Positions 45,133 to 54,439 of a stretch of DNA of 56,765 nucleotides are shown one piece after another. Position 1 is the first letter of the stretch; each line of letters starts with the position of its first letter. The stretch comes from an uncultured Clostridia bacterium (GTDB lineage: Bacteria; Bacillota; Clostridia; Oscillospirales; Acutalibacteraceae), in NCBI GenBank assembly GCA_944380765.1, contig CALWIO010000012.1:1-56765 (forward strand), written 5' to 3'. The position numbers and the translations under genes were made by a program. The notes below the pieces were generated by a model. The model saw only the letters and a program-made list of their open reading frames with translations, had not been told where the DNA came from and did no database searches.

Positions 45133-46812
45133 ATGTATAAACTCTATGCCGAAATAAAAACAGCCGGCGGAATAAGAGCCTATTCTTCCTATGACAACGA
45201 GTGCTTTCTGTTCACCCTGACCGTGAGCGAGGGCAGAATAAAGGGAGAGATTAAGGCCAAAAAGGATTTTGAGGCGAAAACTCTGTATTTAAGCGAAAAC
45301 AGAGAGTATTCCGATTCCGACCTGTTTTTCGCCAACGGCTATCAGTCATGGACCACCTCGCGCGAGTTTTCAAAGAACGATGTCTTAAACGGCATAATGA
45401 AAGCCGGTGAAATTTCGGAATTTACAAGGGCGCTGGCAGGTATTTCCGGCGACTACGCCTTCGCGCGGTACGGCAAAAAGGGCTGTTTTCATTCCTACAC
45501 CTACTGTTATTTCAGAAAAAAGGACGGGGACGAAATAACGCTCTACGGCTCAAAGAGCGAAAAGAACGGCTTTACGGTTTTTGAGGCCGATATGAACGAG
45601 GGCGTTTTCAGAATAAAAAAGGATATTGAGGGGCTTTTCCTCTCTGCCGGGCAGGAGTACACGGTCTTTGACCTTTGCGCGCTCAGGGGCCCCTACGAGG
45701 ACGCCTTTGACGAGTATTTCTTTGACTTTGCGGGATTTTCAAAGCCCCGTATAAGCCGCCTTGCCGGCTATACCTCATGGTACAACTATTTTCAGAATAT
45801 AAACGAGAAAATAATCCTGCGTGATTTGGAGGGACTCTCGCGCGCCGGGGAGGGCGCCGGGATTTTCCAGATAGACGACGGCTACGAATCCGCCGTGGGC
45901 GACTGGCTTCTGCCCGACGGCAAAAAATTCCCCCGCTCAATGAAATATATGGCGGATAAAATCCACGAAAAGGGTTATCTTGCCGGAATATGGCTGGCGC
46001 CCTTTAACGCGCAGCGCGGCTCGCTGATACTTAAAAAGCACCCCGACTGGGTAATACGCGACAACTCGACCGGCAAAAAGAAGCTCGGCTGCGTGGGCTG
46101 GGGCGGAGCGTATACCTTTGACATTTACAACGAGGAATTCCGCGCCTATCTCAAAAAGGTGTTCGACACGGTGCTTTTCAAATGGGGCTACGATATGGTA
46201 AAGCTCGACTTTCTTTACAGCCAGTGCATGCAGCCGCGCGGCGGCAAAACAAGGGGCGAGATAATGTGCGACGCGGTAAATCTGTTAAGGGAGCTGTGCA
46301 AAGACCGGCTGATTCTCGGCTGCGGAGTGCCGCTGGGCGCGTGCATGGGAGTATTTGACGCCTGCCGCATAAGCTGTGACGCCGACAAGACCTACGAATC
46401 CCTGCTTAACCGCCTGGGCGTGAACTGCGAGGTGCCCTCATCTCCCAACGCCGTCAACAACACGGTTTTCCGCAGGCATTTAAACGGCAGGGCGTTTTTG
46501 GGCGACCCCGATGTGTTCTTTTTAAGAGATACCAATATAAAATACACCCCCGAGCAGAAGCTCCTTCACGCCGAGGTAAATTCCCTTTGCGGCTCGGTGC
46601 TGTTCGTTTCCGATAACGCCGGCGACTATGACGAAAAAACCGCGGCTCTTTTAAGGGAGTTCTTTAAGGAGCGTAAAGCAAGCGAAATACGCGCGCAATA
46701 TACGGGCGACGAGGAGATAACGCTCTGCTATACCGAAAACGGCGTTTATAAACGGCTGATTTTCAATGTCAGAACGGGAAAAAGCAACATAACCGACTTT
46801 TATAAGCCGTAA
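45133..46812 (+). CDS. GH36-type alpha-galactosidase
   Basis: 559 residues from the ATG at 45133 (GGGGG upstream); an earlier ATG at 45085 overlaps the promoter -10 and is rejected. An N-terminal beta-sandwich (1-200) precedes a barrel: 'AGYTSWYNYFQNINEKIILRDLE', 'FQIDDGYESAVGDWL', 'GIWLAPFNAQRGSLI', 'MVKLDFLYS' with nucleophile Asp359, and 'CRISCDAD' with the likely acid/base Asp near 416. No signal peptide, so intracellular. Shorter than most GH36 (about 700). Probably hydrolyses raffinose-type or galactomannan side-chain oligosaccharides. A MATE exporter gene follows after 25 bases. Confidence 0.9.
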   Translation: MYKLYAEIKTAGGIRAYSSYDNECFLFTLTVSEGRIKGEIKAKKDFEAKTLYLSENREYSDSDLFFANGYQSWTTSREFSKNDVLNGIMKAGEISEFTRALAGISGDYAFARYGKKGCFHSYTYCYFRKKDGDEITLYGSKSEKNGFTVFEADMNEGVFRIKKDIEGLFLSAGQEYTVFDLCALRGPYEDAFDEYFFDFAGFSKPRISRLAGYTSWYNYFQNINEKIILRDLEGLSRAGEGAGIFQIDDGYESAVGDWLLPDGKKFPRSMKYMADKIHEKGYLAGIWLAPFNAQRGSLILKKHPDWVIRDNSTGKKKLGCVGWGGAYTFDIYNEEFRAYLKKVFDTVLFKWGYDMVKLDFLYSQCMQPRGGKTRGEIMCDAVNLLRELCKDRLILGCGVPLGACMGVFDACRISCDADKTYESLLNRLGVNCEVPSSPNAVNNTVFRRHLNGRAFLGDPDVFFLRDTNIKYTPEQKLLHAEVNSLCGSVLFVSDNAGDYDEKTAALLREFFKERKASEIRAQYTGDEEITLCYTENGVYKRLIFNVRTGKSNITDFYKP

Positions 46813-46837
46813 AATACATTAAAGAAGGCGCAGTAAA

Positions 46838-48220
46838 ATGAAAAAAACCGATATATCAAAGCAGATGGCAACAGAAAGCGTCGGCAGGCTGATGTTAAGG
46901 CTCAGCATACCGGCGGTTGTGGCGCAGATTGTGAACCTGCTTTACAATATCGTTGACAGAATTTATATAGGTCACATGCCCTCGGTGGGCAGTCTGGCGC
47001 TTACGGGCGTGGGGCTTTGCTTTCCCGTAGTCTGTATTGTGACCGCCTTTACCATGCTCGCCGCGCAGGGCGGAGCACCGAGAGCCGCCATAGCCATGGG
47101 CGAGGGCGACATAAAGAAAGCGGAAAAAATACTCGGAAGCTGTTTTTCCCTGCTCATAATTCTCTCGGTGATTATAACGGCTCTGTTCCTCGCTTTCGGC
47201 GAGAGCTTTCTTATGCTTTTCGGCGCCAGCGGAGAAACTGTCGGATACGCGCTCGACTATCTTAAAATTTACGCGGGCGGCTCGGTTTTCGTAATGCTAA
47301 GCCTTGGGCTTAATATGTTCATAACCACTCAGGGCTTTACGAAAATCAGTATGGCTACGGTTGTTATAGGCGCCGTCTGCAATATAATTCTTGACCCGGT
47401 TTTTATATTCGCCCTTGATATGGGCGTTAAGGGCGCGGCTCTCGCCACCGTAATATCTCAGGGAATCTCAGCGGTATGGGTTGTGAGCTTCCTTTTCGGG
47501 AAAAACACAAAGCTGCGCCTGAGGGCTGAAAACCTTGCCCCCTCGCTAAAAATACTGCTGCCCGTGCTGGCGCTGGGCGTTTCTCCCTTTATTATGAATT
47601 CCACCGAGGCGCTTATAAATGTTTCCTTTAACTCCTCGCTTCAGAAATACGGAGGCGATTTGGCGGTGGGCGCCATGACCGTGTGCAGTACGGTGTTTCA
47701 GTTCGCGTGGGTGCCGGCTCAGGGCATAGGTCAGGGCGCTCAGCCTATTATCAGCTACAATTACGGCGCCGGCGATATGCGCAGGGTAAAACAGGCGTTT
47801 TTTGATATGCTGATTATGAATTTCAGCTTTATTTTTGTAATGGGAGCGCTTGTGGAGCTGTTTCCGGCGGCGTTTATAAAAATATTCAACAGCGACCCCG
47901 CCCTTGTGGAAACGGCGGCTCCTCTTTTAAGGATTTACGCGGCGGCAATGATGTTCTTCGGAGTGCAGATGTCCGTGCAGCAAACGCTTATCTCAATAGG
48001 AAAGGCAAAATCCTCGCTGTTCATAGCCTGCCTTAGAAAAGTATTTCTTCTGGTGCCGCTTATATTTATCCTGCCCTTGTTTATAGAAAACAAGGTGCTT
48101 GCGGTATTCCTTGCCGAGCCGGTGTCGGACGCGGTGTCGATTGTCACTTCGGTGATTGTATTTATCGCGGTTTTCGGCAAAGAGCTGAAAAAAAGAGAAA
48201 ATCAAAGCGCCAAAAGCTAA
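46838..48220 (+). CDS. MATE-family efflux transporter
   Basis: 460 residues, twelve membrane helices in two halves. 'SIPAVVAQIVNLLYNIVDRIYIGHMP' and 'GAPRAAIAMGEGDIKKAEKILG' are first-half MATE signatures; 'GAQPIISYNYGAGDMRRVKQAF' is the second-half one. Cation-coupled export of cationic drugs or metabolites. It lies between GH36 and a TetR regulator; the substrate is not predictable. Confidence 0.92.
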   Translation: MKKTDISKQMATESVGRLMLRLSIPAVVAQIVNLLYNIVDRIYIGHMPSVGSLALTGVGLCFPVVCIVTAFTMLAAQGGAPRAAIAMGEGDIKKAEKILGSCFSLLIILSVIITALFLAFGESFLMLFGASGETVGYALDYLKIYAGGSVFVMLSLGLNMFITTQGFTKISMATVVIGAVCNIILDPVFIFALDMGVKGAALATVISQGISAVWVVSFLFGKNTKLRLRAENLAPSLKILLPVLALGVSPFIMNSTEALINVSFNSSLQKYGGDLAVGAMTVCSTVFQFAWVPAQGIGQGAQPIISYNYGAGDMRRVKQAFFDMLIMNFSFIFVMGALVELFPAAFIKIFNSDPALVETAAPLLRIYAAAMMFFGVQMSVQQTLISIGKAKSSLFIACLRKVFLLVPLIFILPLFIENKVLAVFLAEPVSDAVSIVTSVIVFIAVFGKELKKRENQSAKS

Positions 48221-48262
48221 AAATCCGGCTTATGAGCGCAAGGGCGTATTAAAAAATACTGT

Positions 48263-48280
48263 ACAATTGGACTTTATTGT
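48263..48280. promoter_or_regulatory. Candidate operator of the TetR regulator
   Basis: ACAAT and ATTGT flank 8 bases, about 40 bases before the regulator gene. This short inverted repeat could be an autoregulatory site; support is weak. TATTAT near 48293 may be the -10 box. Confidence 0.3.
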
Positions 48281-48318
48281 GTTAAACTGATATATTATAT
48301 GAGATTCGGAGGATAAAG

Positions 48319-48987
48319 ATGGACTTAAACCAGCACCATAAGCCTACCTTTGACAATATTTCTCCCGAAAAACGCCGGCGGATAATCGAAACGGCGACAA
48401 TGGAATTTGCGAGAAAGGGCTATCATGACGCGAGCGTAAGCAATATCGCCTCAAAGTCGGGCATCAGCGTCGGCTCGGTTTATAAGTATTTCGACAGCAA
48501 GCTGGATTTGTTTCTGACCATCGTGCACCACAGCATAAGCCGTATGGAAAATCTTTTGCTCGGGCTTGCCGCCGCCGATGAAGATGTTATAATCAAGGTT
48601 GAAAAAATCCTGCGCGAGATTATAAGCGCCTCCCGTGAGGAGAGCACGCTGATAAAGCTGTATAACAGCATTACAACCATAAACGACAAAAAACTTGCCG
48701 CGCAGTTTGCCGCCGAGATGGAGTCAATGACGGCGGGTATTTACGCCCGCGCCGTGAGCGAGGGGCAGAAAAGCGGCGAGATAAGGGCGGATATTGACCC
48801 GAAAATAGCGGCGTTTCTGATTGACAATCTGTTTATGACGCTCCAGTTCTCATACGCCGGCGACTATTATGAGGAGCGTTTTAAAATTTACTGCGGCGAG
48901 GGCATTGACCGTCCCGAAAAAGACGAGTTTGTAATTGAGCAGATACTTAAATTTATAAAATCAGCTTTAAAAAACAGAGGAGAATGA
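48319..48987 (+). CDS. TetR/AcrR-family transcriptional regulator
   Basis: 222 residues. The N-terminal DNA-binding domain (about 14-62) reads 'RRRIIETATMEFARKGYHDASVSNIASKSGISVGSVYKYF'-like (segments RIIETATMEFARKGY, IASKSGISVGSVYKYF). The C-terminal ligand domain is all-helical. GGAGG precedes the ATG. It ends three bases before the sugar kinase and follows the MATE gene in the same direction, so either could be its target. Confidence 0.92.
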   Translation: MDLNQHHKPTFDNISPEKRRRIIETATMEFARKGYHDASVSNIASKSGISVGSVYKYFDSKLDLFLTIVHHSISRMENLLLGLAAADEDVIIKVEKILREIISASREESTLIKLYNSITTINDKKLAAQFAAEMESMTAGIYARAVSEGQKSGEIRADIDPKIAAFLIDNLFMTLQFSYAGDYYEERFKIYCGEGIDRPEKDEFVIEQILKFIKSALKNRGE

Positions 48988-48989
48988 TT

Positions 48990-50609
48990 ATGGAAAAAGA
49001 AATTTTCGCTCTTGCCTTTGATATAGGCACAACGGGAGTAAAAACATGTCTGTTTAAAATTTCCGACCGCATTGAGCTTATTGAGGCGGCGAGCGAGGGC
49101 TACAAGCTCTATGTAATGCCCGACGGCGGAGCCGAGCAGGACCCCGACGAATGGTGGGCGGCAATGTGCTCGACCTCACAGAGCGTAATCAAAAAATCCA
49201 AAATCGACCCTTCCAAAATTTACGGAATTTCATTCTGTTCACAGATGCAGGGCCTTGTGCTGGTGGATAAAGAGGGCAGGCAGGTGCGCCGCGCGTTCAG
49301 CTATATGGACCAGCGCGCTTCGGAACAGCTTAAAAAAGGTCTCGCCTACGGTCCCCAGATTGCGGGCGCAAATGTGCCGAAACTTCTTCGCTGTCTGCAA
49401 ATTACCGGAGCTGTCCCCGCAAGCGTCAAGGACCCGGTGTGGAAATACAAGTGGGTTGAGGACAACGAGCCGGAAAACTTCGCCAAGGTACATAAATGGC
49501 TCGATGTTAAGGAATATCTTGTGTGCCGCATGACCGGAGAGTTTGTAATGACAAGGGATTCGGCTTTCGCCACCATGCTCTATGACATCAGAAAGGGTAA
49601 GCACTGCTGGAGTCCCGAAATCTGCAAGATGTTCTCGGTAAAGCCCGAACACTTAGCCAGAATAATCGACTGCACCGAAAAGGCGGGAATACTCCGTCCT
49701 CAGCAGGCGAAAGAGCTGGGGCTTGTTCCCGGAATACCCGTTTTCGGCGGCGGCGGCGACGCCACATTGATAGGAGTCGGAGCGGGAGCCGTGAATATGG
49801 GCGACACTCATATTTATCAGGGAACTTCCGGCTGGGTTTCAACGGTTGTTGACAGGAGCATTGTTGACGCCAACGCCATGATTGCCGCTACGGTAGGCGC
49901 CGAGGACGGCAGGTACAATTATTTTGCCGAGCTTGAAACGGCAGGCAAGTGCGTTGAGTGGGTAAAAGACCATCTGGCTCTTGACGAAATCGACATTTAC
50001 CTTGACAAACAGCATGACTTAAAGCACAAAAAAGCCGATATGGAGGTTGTTTATACCAATCTCTATGACTATATGATGGCGGTTGTGGACTCCATTCCCG
50101 CCGGAAGCGGAGGAGTAATTTTCACTCCCTGGCTTCACGGAAACCGCTGTCCCTTTGAGGATTCAAACGCGAGGGGAATGTTCTTCAACATAAGCCTTGA
50201 AACCGGCAAGACCGAGCTTATCAGAGCCGTTGTCGAGGGAGTCTGCTTCCATCTTCGCTGGATGCTTGAAGCCGAGCAGAAAAAGGTAGCCTGCTCGAAT
50301 ACCATAAGATTTGTCGGCGGAGGCGCGCTCTCTCCGGTTACCAGCCAGATTCTCGCAGATGTTACGGGCAAGGTAATTGAAACCGTTGAAAGCCCCCAGA
50401 ATGTCGGTTCGGTAGGAGCCGCGGTTCTCATAGCCGTAAGCGCGGGACTCGTAAAGAATATTTCCGAGGCGAAAAGGCTTATTCCGTCGAGCGCTACATA
50501 TACGCCCGATATGAAGAACAAATCGGTCTATGACAAGAACTTTGAGGTGTTCAAGCAGCTTTATAAGTCCAATAAGGACAATTTCTCGCTGTTGAACTCT
50601 CTTAACTGA
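48990..50609 (+). CDS. FGGY-family carbohydrate kinase (xylulokinase-like)
   Basis: 539 residues. I chose ATG 48990 because GAGGAG lies 8 bases upstream; an ATG two codons earlier is too close to it. Phosphate-1 loop 'FDIGTTGVKTCLFK', 'GISFCSQMQGLVLVDKEG', catalytic-region 'FGGGGDATLIGVGAGAV' and the second FGGY half 'FVGGGALSPVTSQILADVTGK' and 'PQNVGSVGAAVLIAVSAG'. Nearest to xylulokinases, but the sugar specificity (xylulose, another ketose or a polyol) cannot be fixed. Co-transcribed with the TetR regulator, suggesting substrate-responsive control. Confidence 0.88.
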   Translation: MEKEIFALAFDIGTTGVKTCLFKISDRIELIEAASEGYKLYVMPDGGAEQDPDEWWAAMCSTSQSVIKKSKIDPSKIYGISFCSQMQGLVLVDKEGRQVRRAFSYMDQRASEQLKKGLAYGPQIAGANVPKLLRCLQITGAVPASVKDPVWKYKWVEDNEPENFAKVHKWLDVKEYLVCRMTGEFVMTRDSAFATMLYDIRKGKHCWSPEICKMFSVKPEHLARIIDCTEKAGILRPQQAKELGLVPGIPVFGGGGDATLIGVGAGAVNMGDTHIYQGTSGWVSTVVDRSIVDANAMIAATVGAEDGRYNYFAELETAGKCVEWVKDHLALDEIDIYLDKQHDLKHKKADMEVVYTNLYDYMMAVVDSIPAGSGGVIFTPWLHGNRCPFEDSNARGMFFNISLETGKTELIRAVVEGVCFHLRWMLEAEQKKVACSNTIRFVGGGALSPVTSQILADVTGKVIETVESPQNVGSVGAAVLIAVSAGLVKNISEAKRLIPSSATYTPDMKNKSVYDKNFEVFKQLYKSNKDNFSLLNSLN

Positions 50610-50642
50610 AACGCTCAAACCCCATAAATTTACAATATCCGA

Positions 50643-50683
50643 CAGACGCCGAGGGCGCAAAAGCTTTCCGGCGTCTGTTTTTT
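50643..50683 (+). terminator. Terminator of the sugar kinase
   Basis: CAGACGCCG, a 17-base loop, CGGCGTCTG, then TTTTTTG. Confidence 0.9.
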
Positions 50684-50703
50684 GTCTTTGGGAGCGTATT
50701 CTA

Positions 50704-50732
50704 TTGAAAAAAAGATAATTATTTGCTAAAAT
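50704..50732 (+). promoter_or_regulatory. Promoter of the GH13 gene
   Basis: TTGAAA, 17-base spacer, TAAAAT. Confidence 0.75.
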
Positions 50733-50776
50733 AAAATTTACTGAAAAACCGGTAAATCAGCTTGGCAGGTGAAAAT

Positions 50777-52642
50777 ATGGCTTTAATACCTTTTAATTCA
50801 AGGGACTGCTTTTTTAAGGATAAATTCGGAAGCGTTGAGGCGGGCGAGCGCATACATCTGCGCCTTTTGCTTCCCCGTTCTTTTTGTTGCAGCGCCGCGT
50901 ATTTTATGCTGCGCGCCGATGACGGCAGCTTTGTCGGGCGCGAGATGTACTGGGCCGGCATGAGCGGCGACGACTGCGAGATATGGGATATTTTCACAGC
51001 TGTGGAAGAGCCGGGACTTTATTGGTATCATTTTGATTACTGCTCGTCTTACGGCAGAAGCTCCGTACTGGAAGTAAAGGACGGCGTAGGCGGATTTTCG
51101 GGCGGGTTCAGCGCGCGCAACGACTGGCAGCTTACCGTGACCGAAAAAGGCTTTAAAACGCCCGAATGGCTTAAAGGCGGCATAATTTATCAGATTTTCC
51201 CCGACAGGTTTTTCTCCTCCGGCAAGGAAAAAAAGAATGTTCCCTCCGACCGGGTGCTCAGAAGCGACTGGGGCGGCGAGCCTCAGTGGCGGCCCGATTC
51301 CGAGGGCAGGGTGAGAAACAACGACTTTTTCGGCGGCGACCTGGAAGGAATACGCCTTAAACTGCCCTATCTTAAAAGTCTGGGCGTAAACTGTATTTAC
51401 TTAAACCCTATTTTTGAATCCCATTCAAACCACCGTTACGATACCGCCGACTACGGAAAAATCGACCCGCTTTTGGGTGATGAAAAGGACTTTAAAAAGC
51501 TGTGCGCCGAGGCGGGCGAAAACGGCATACGCATAATTCTGGACGGCGTTTTTTCCCATACCGGCGATGACAGCGTGTATTTTAACAGGAAAAACCGCTA
51601 TAATACTCTGGGCGCTTACAATTCAAAGGAAAGCCCCTATTACAGCTGGTACAAATTCAGAAATTATCCCGACGATTACCAGTGCTGGTGGGGTTTTGTT
51701 ACGCTTCCCGAGGTAACAGAGGAGTGCGAGGATTACCGCCGGTTCATAAACGGCAGGGGCGGAATTGTGGAAAAATGGCTCAGGGCGGGCGCTTCGGGAT
51801 TCAGGCTTGATGTGGCGGACGAACTGCCCGATGTGTTCATAGACGAGCTTCGCGCCCGTTTAAAGAAAACAAAGCCGGACGCTCTTTTGATGGGCGAGGT
51901 CTGGGAGGACGCCACCACAAAGCACAGCTACGGCTCCCGGCGCAGGTATCTGCTGGGCAGTCAGTTTGACTCGGTTATGAATTATCCCTTTGCCGAGGCG
52001 GTGCTCGGCTTCTGCCGTACCGGGGGAGCCGAGGAGTTTATGTCCTCGGTGATGAGAATAGTTGAAAATTATCCTAAACAGTGCCTTGATGTTATGATGA
52101 ACCATATAGGCACGCACGATACCCAGCGCGCGGTAACCCGAATAGCCGGCGAAAGCTGCGAGTACCGCGACCGGGGCTGGCAGTCGGCTCAGCGGCTCGG
52201 CAAAGAGGCTTACGAAAAGGGCATAAGGCTTTTAAAATGCGCAGCCGTATTGCAGTTTACCCTGCCCGGAGTGCCCTCGGTATATTACGGGGACGAAGCG
52301 GGAATGCAGGGGTATAAGGACCCCTTTAACAGATTCTGCTACCCGTGGGGCGGCGAGCGGAAAGAACTTGCGGACTTTTACCGCGCCCTCGGAAAAATAA
52401 GAAGGGAAAACCCCGTTTTCAAAAAGGGAGCTTTTTATCCCATCTCCTCGGTAATGGGCTGCGTGGCGTACCGCCGAAAGGACGAAACCGGAGAAATAGC
52501 GGTAATCGTAAACCGCAACGAGCACCCAATAAATTACCGCCTGCCCGAGGATTTGCGGTCAGCCAAGCCGCTTATGCGCGGTACGGTGACCAACGGCGAG
52601 GTCTGTATTGAGGGCTGTTCCTTTACAATCTTGTCAAAATAG
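50777..52642 (+). CDS. GH13 alpha-glucanase (neopullulanase/cyclomaltodextrinase type)
   Basis: 621 residues. ATG 50777 follows GGCAGG. The N-terminal domain (about 1-120) is a beta-sandwich of the CBM34 kind. The barrel begins 'WLKGGIIYQIFPDRF'. Conserved regions: 'DGVFSHTGDD', 'GFRLDVADE' (nucleophile Asp345), 'LMGEVWED' (acid/base Glu374) and 'IGTHDTQR' (Asp448). No signal peptide, so it acts on imported maltooligosaccharides or cyclodextrins inside the cell, supplying glucans to glycogen phosphorylase. Exact product pattern unknown. Confidence 0.92.
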   Translation: MALIPFNSRDCFFKDKFGSVEAGERIHLRLLLPRSFCCSAAYFMLRADDGSFVGREMYWAGMSGDDCEIWDIFTAVEEPGLYWYHFDYCSSYGRSSVLEVKDGVGGFSGGFSARNDWQLTVTEKGFKTPEWLKGGIIYQIFPDRFFSSGKEKKNVPSDRVLRSDWGGEPQWRPDSEGRVRNNDFFGGDLEGIRLKLPYLKSLGVNCIYLNPIFESHSNHRYDTADYGKIDPLLGDEKDFKKLCAEAGENGIRIILDGVFSHTGDDSVYFNRKNRYNTLGAYNSKESPYYSWYKFRNYPDDYQCWWGFVTLPEVTEECEDYRRFINGRGGIVEKWLRAGASGFRLDVADELPDVFIDELRARLKKTKPDALLMGEVWEDATTKHSYGSRRRYLLGSQFDSVMNYPFAEAVLGFCRTGGAEEFMSSVMRIVENYPKQCLDVMMNHIGTHDTQRAVTRIAGESCEYRDRGWQSAQRLGKEAYEKGIRLLKCAAVLQFTLPGVPSVYYGDEAGMQGYKDPFNRFCYPWGGERKELADFYRALGKIRRENPVFKKGAFYPISSVMGCVAYRRKDETGEIAVIVNRNEHPINYRLPEDLRSAKPLMRGTVTNGEVCIEGCSFTILSK

Positions 52643-52643
52643 C

Positions 52644-52672
52644 TTGTAAAAAACTTAAATCTGTGTTAAAAT
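52644..52672 (+). promoter_or_regulatory. Promoter of the propeller lipoprotein gene
   Basis: TTGTAA, 17-base spacer, TAAAAT, overlapping the end of the GH13 gene. Confidence 0.65.
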
Positions 52673-52705
52673 TCAAAATGTATGAAAAAACGGGGAGGAA
52701 TCGTT

Positions 52706-54421
52706 ATGAAGAATAAGAAAGCAATAGCGGCGGCAGTCATATTCTTGCTTATCGCAATAACATTCGCCGCCTGTAAAAAAGGCAAAATTGAGCCTATAAT
52801 AGTGACCGATGTAAACGGCAACCCCGTAACCGACGAAAACGGCGACCAGGTAACGGTAATCCCCGAAACCCAGATTGTCGAGGTGACCGATGAGAACGGC
52901 GAAACCGTCACCGATGAAAACGGCAATCCGGTCACAACCGTAGTCTATGTTCCGCAGGAAGTCGGCATACCCGTTACCGATGAGAACGGCGAGGCTGTAA
53001 CCAACGAAAAGGGCGAGGTGCAGACTACTATCGTGGTAGTTCCAACCGAGGTCACAACGGGCATTGTGGTAACCGTTCCCGTGACTGACGACAACGGCGA
53101 GACAGTGACCGATTCAAGCGGAAACGCGGTAACCGAAACCTCAAAAATAACCTCCGGAGGAAACACCCCGTCAAATAACCTGTTAGCCTCAAAAACCATG
53201 TCGGGCAGCGGCAACGATAACGCCGCGGCTTCTGCGGCAACTCCCGACGGCGGCTTTGTAATAGGCTATAACACCGCCTCCGGCGACGGCTCCTTTAAGG
53301 GGGCGAACGCGGGCGTAGGCTCGGCGGTAATCTGCAAGTACAACAAGTCCGGCACCCAGCAGTGGAGCAAAACGCTGACGGGCAAGGGCGTTATCGGCAT
53401 AACCGATATTGCCGTAGCCTCCGACGGCAGCATTGTTGTTTCGGGCGAAACCAGAGCGTCAGACTTTATCTCGCTTCACGGCACCGAGTATGACGGATTT
53501 ATTCAGAAATACACTTCCTCGGGCGAGCTTGTGTTCACAAAGGGCTGGGGCGGCAGCTCCAACGAGTCTTTTTACGGCGTTGATGTAGCCACCGACGGCA
53601 GCATTTACGCGGTGGGCTTTGCCTATTCAAGGGACGGCGACTGCGAAAGCCTCGGCATAGCCAGCGGCCGTTCCGCGGCGGTAATAGTCAAGTTTGATTC
53701 ATCGGGCAAAGTGACGGCGCAGAACAGCGTAGGCGTTTTCGGCGACTATTTTTCCGATATTGATATAAACAGCAAGGGCGAAATATTTGTTTCCGGTATG
53801 TTTATCTCCGGCAACTCCTATTTTTCAAACAAGGGCGGAGCCGACGGCGTGCTCTTTAAATTCAAGAGCGATTTAAGCGTGGTGTTCGGCAAAAACTGGG
53901 GCGGCTCCAACGCGGAGAGCTTTCCGGGCGTTGCCGTAACCGCCGACGGCGGCTGCGTTACGGTCGGCAGCAGCAACTCTACCGACGGCGACTTGGCGTC
54001 AATCGGCAATAAGGGCTATCATGACGCGGTGCTTGTAAAATGGAGTTCCGGCGGAAATATCGAATGGGTAAAAACCTTTACCGGCAGCAACAGCGAAAAG
54101 TTTACCGATGTGGCGGTCACCGCCGAGGGCGATATTATCGCCGTAGGCCATTCCGCTTCCTCCACAAGGGATTTCAGGCTCGTGGGCAATATGGGCGGAA
54201 CCGACGGCTTTGCGGTCAGGTACAGTTCTTCGGGAACAATGCTTGCGGCTCAGGGCTTCGGCGGAAGCAATAAGGACGAGTTCAACACCATGTGCGTGCT
54301 CACAGGCGGTCAGGTTGTGGCGGCCGGCAGCACTCTTTCGACTGACGGATATTTTACCGACCTTTCGCCTAAGAGCGACGGCAAAACAACCGCGGCTATG
54401 TTCTTCTGTTTCAGAATATAA
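52706..54421 (+). CDS. Lipoprotein with VTDENG stalk and beta-propeller
   Basis: 571 residues. ATG 52706 follows GGGAGG. Lipobox FAAC (Cys 23). Residues 30-150 are a stalk of repeated VTDENG-type units (VTDENGD, VTDENGE, VTDENGN, VTNEKGE, VTDDNGE, VTDSSGN), alternating with Val/Thr strands. Residues 170-571 are about seven repeats of the SBBP/delta-60 type: each has 'GGSN.ESF.GVAVTADGG.V.VGSS.STDGD' and a '.DAVLVKWSSGGN..W' strand pair, forming a propeller. Surface-exposed, binding partner unknown. The stalk is shared with the lipoprotein at 7172. Confidence 0.82.
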   Translation: MKNKKAIAAAVIFLLIAITFAACKKGKIEPIIVTDVNGNPVTDENGDQVTVIPETQIVEVTDENGETVTDENGNPVTTVVYVPQEVGIPVTDENGEAVTNEKGEVQTTIVVVPTEVTTGIVVTVPVTDDNGETVTDSSGNAVTETSKITSGGNTPSNNLLASKTMSGSGNDNAAASAATPDGGFVIGYNTASGDGSFKGANAGVGSAVICKYNKSGTQQWSKTLTGKGVIGITDIAVASDGSIVVSGETRASDFISLHGTEYDGFIQKYTSSGELVFTKGWGGSSNESFYGVDVATDGSIYAVGFAYSRDGDCESLGIASGRSAAVIVKFDSSGKVTAQNSVGVFGDYFSDIDINSKGEIFVSGMFISGNSYFSNKGGADGVLFKFKSDLSVVFGKNWGGSNAESFPGVAVTADGGCVTVGSSNSTDGDLASIGNKGYHDAVLVKWSSGGNIEWVKTFTGSNSEKFTDVAVTAEGDIIAVGHSASSTRDFRLVGNMGGTDGFAVRYSSSGTMLAAQGFGGSNKDEFNTMCVLTGGQVVAAGSTLSTDGYFTDLSPKSDGKTTAAMFFCFRI

Positions 54422-54439
54422 AACTGACGGTGACGATTA

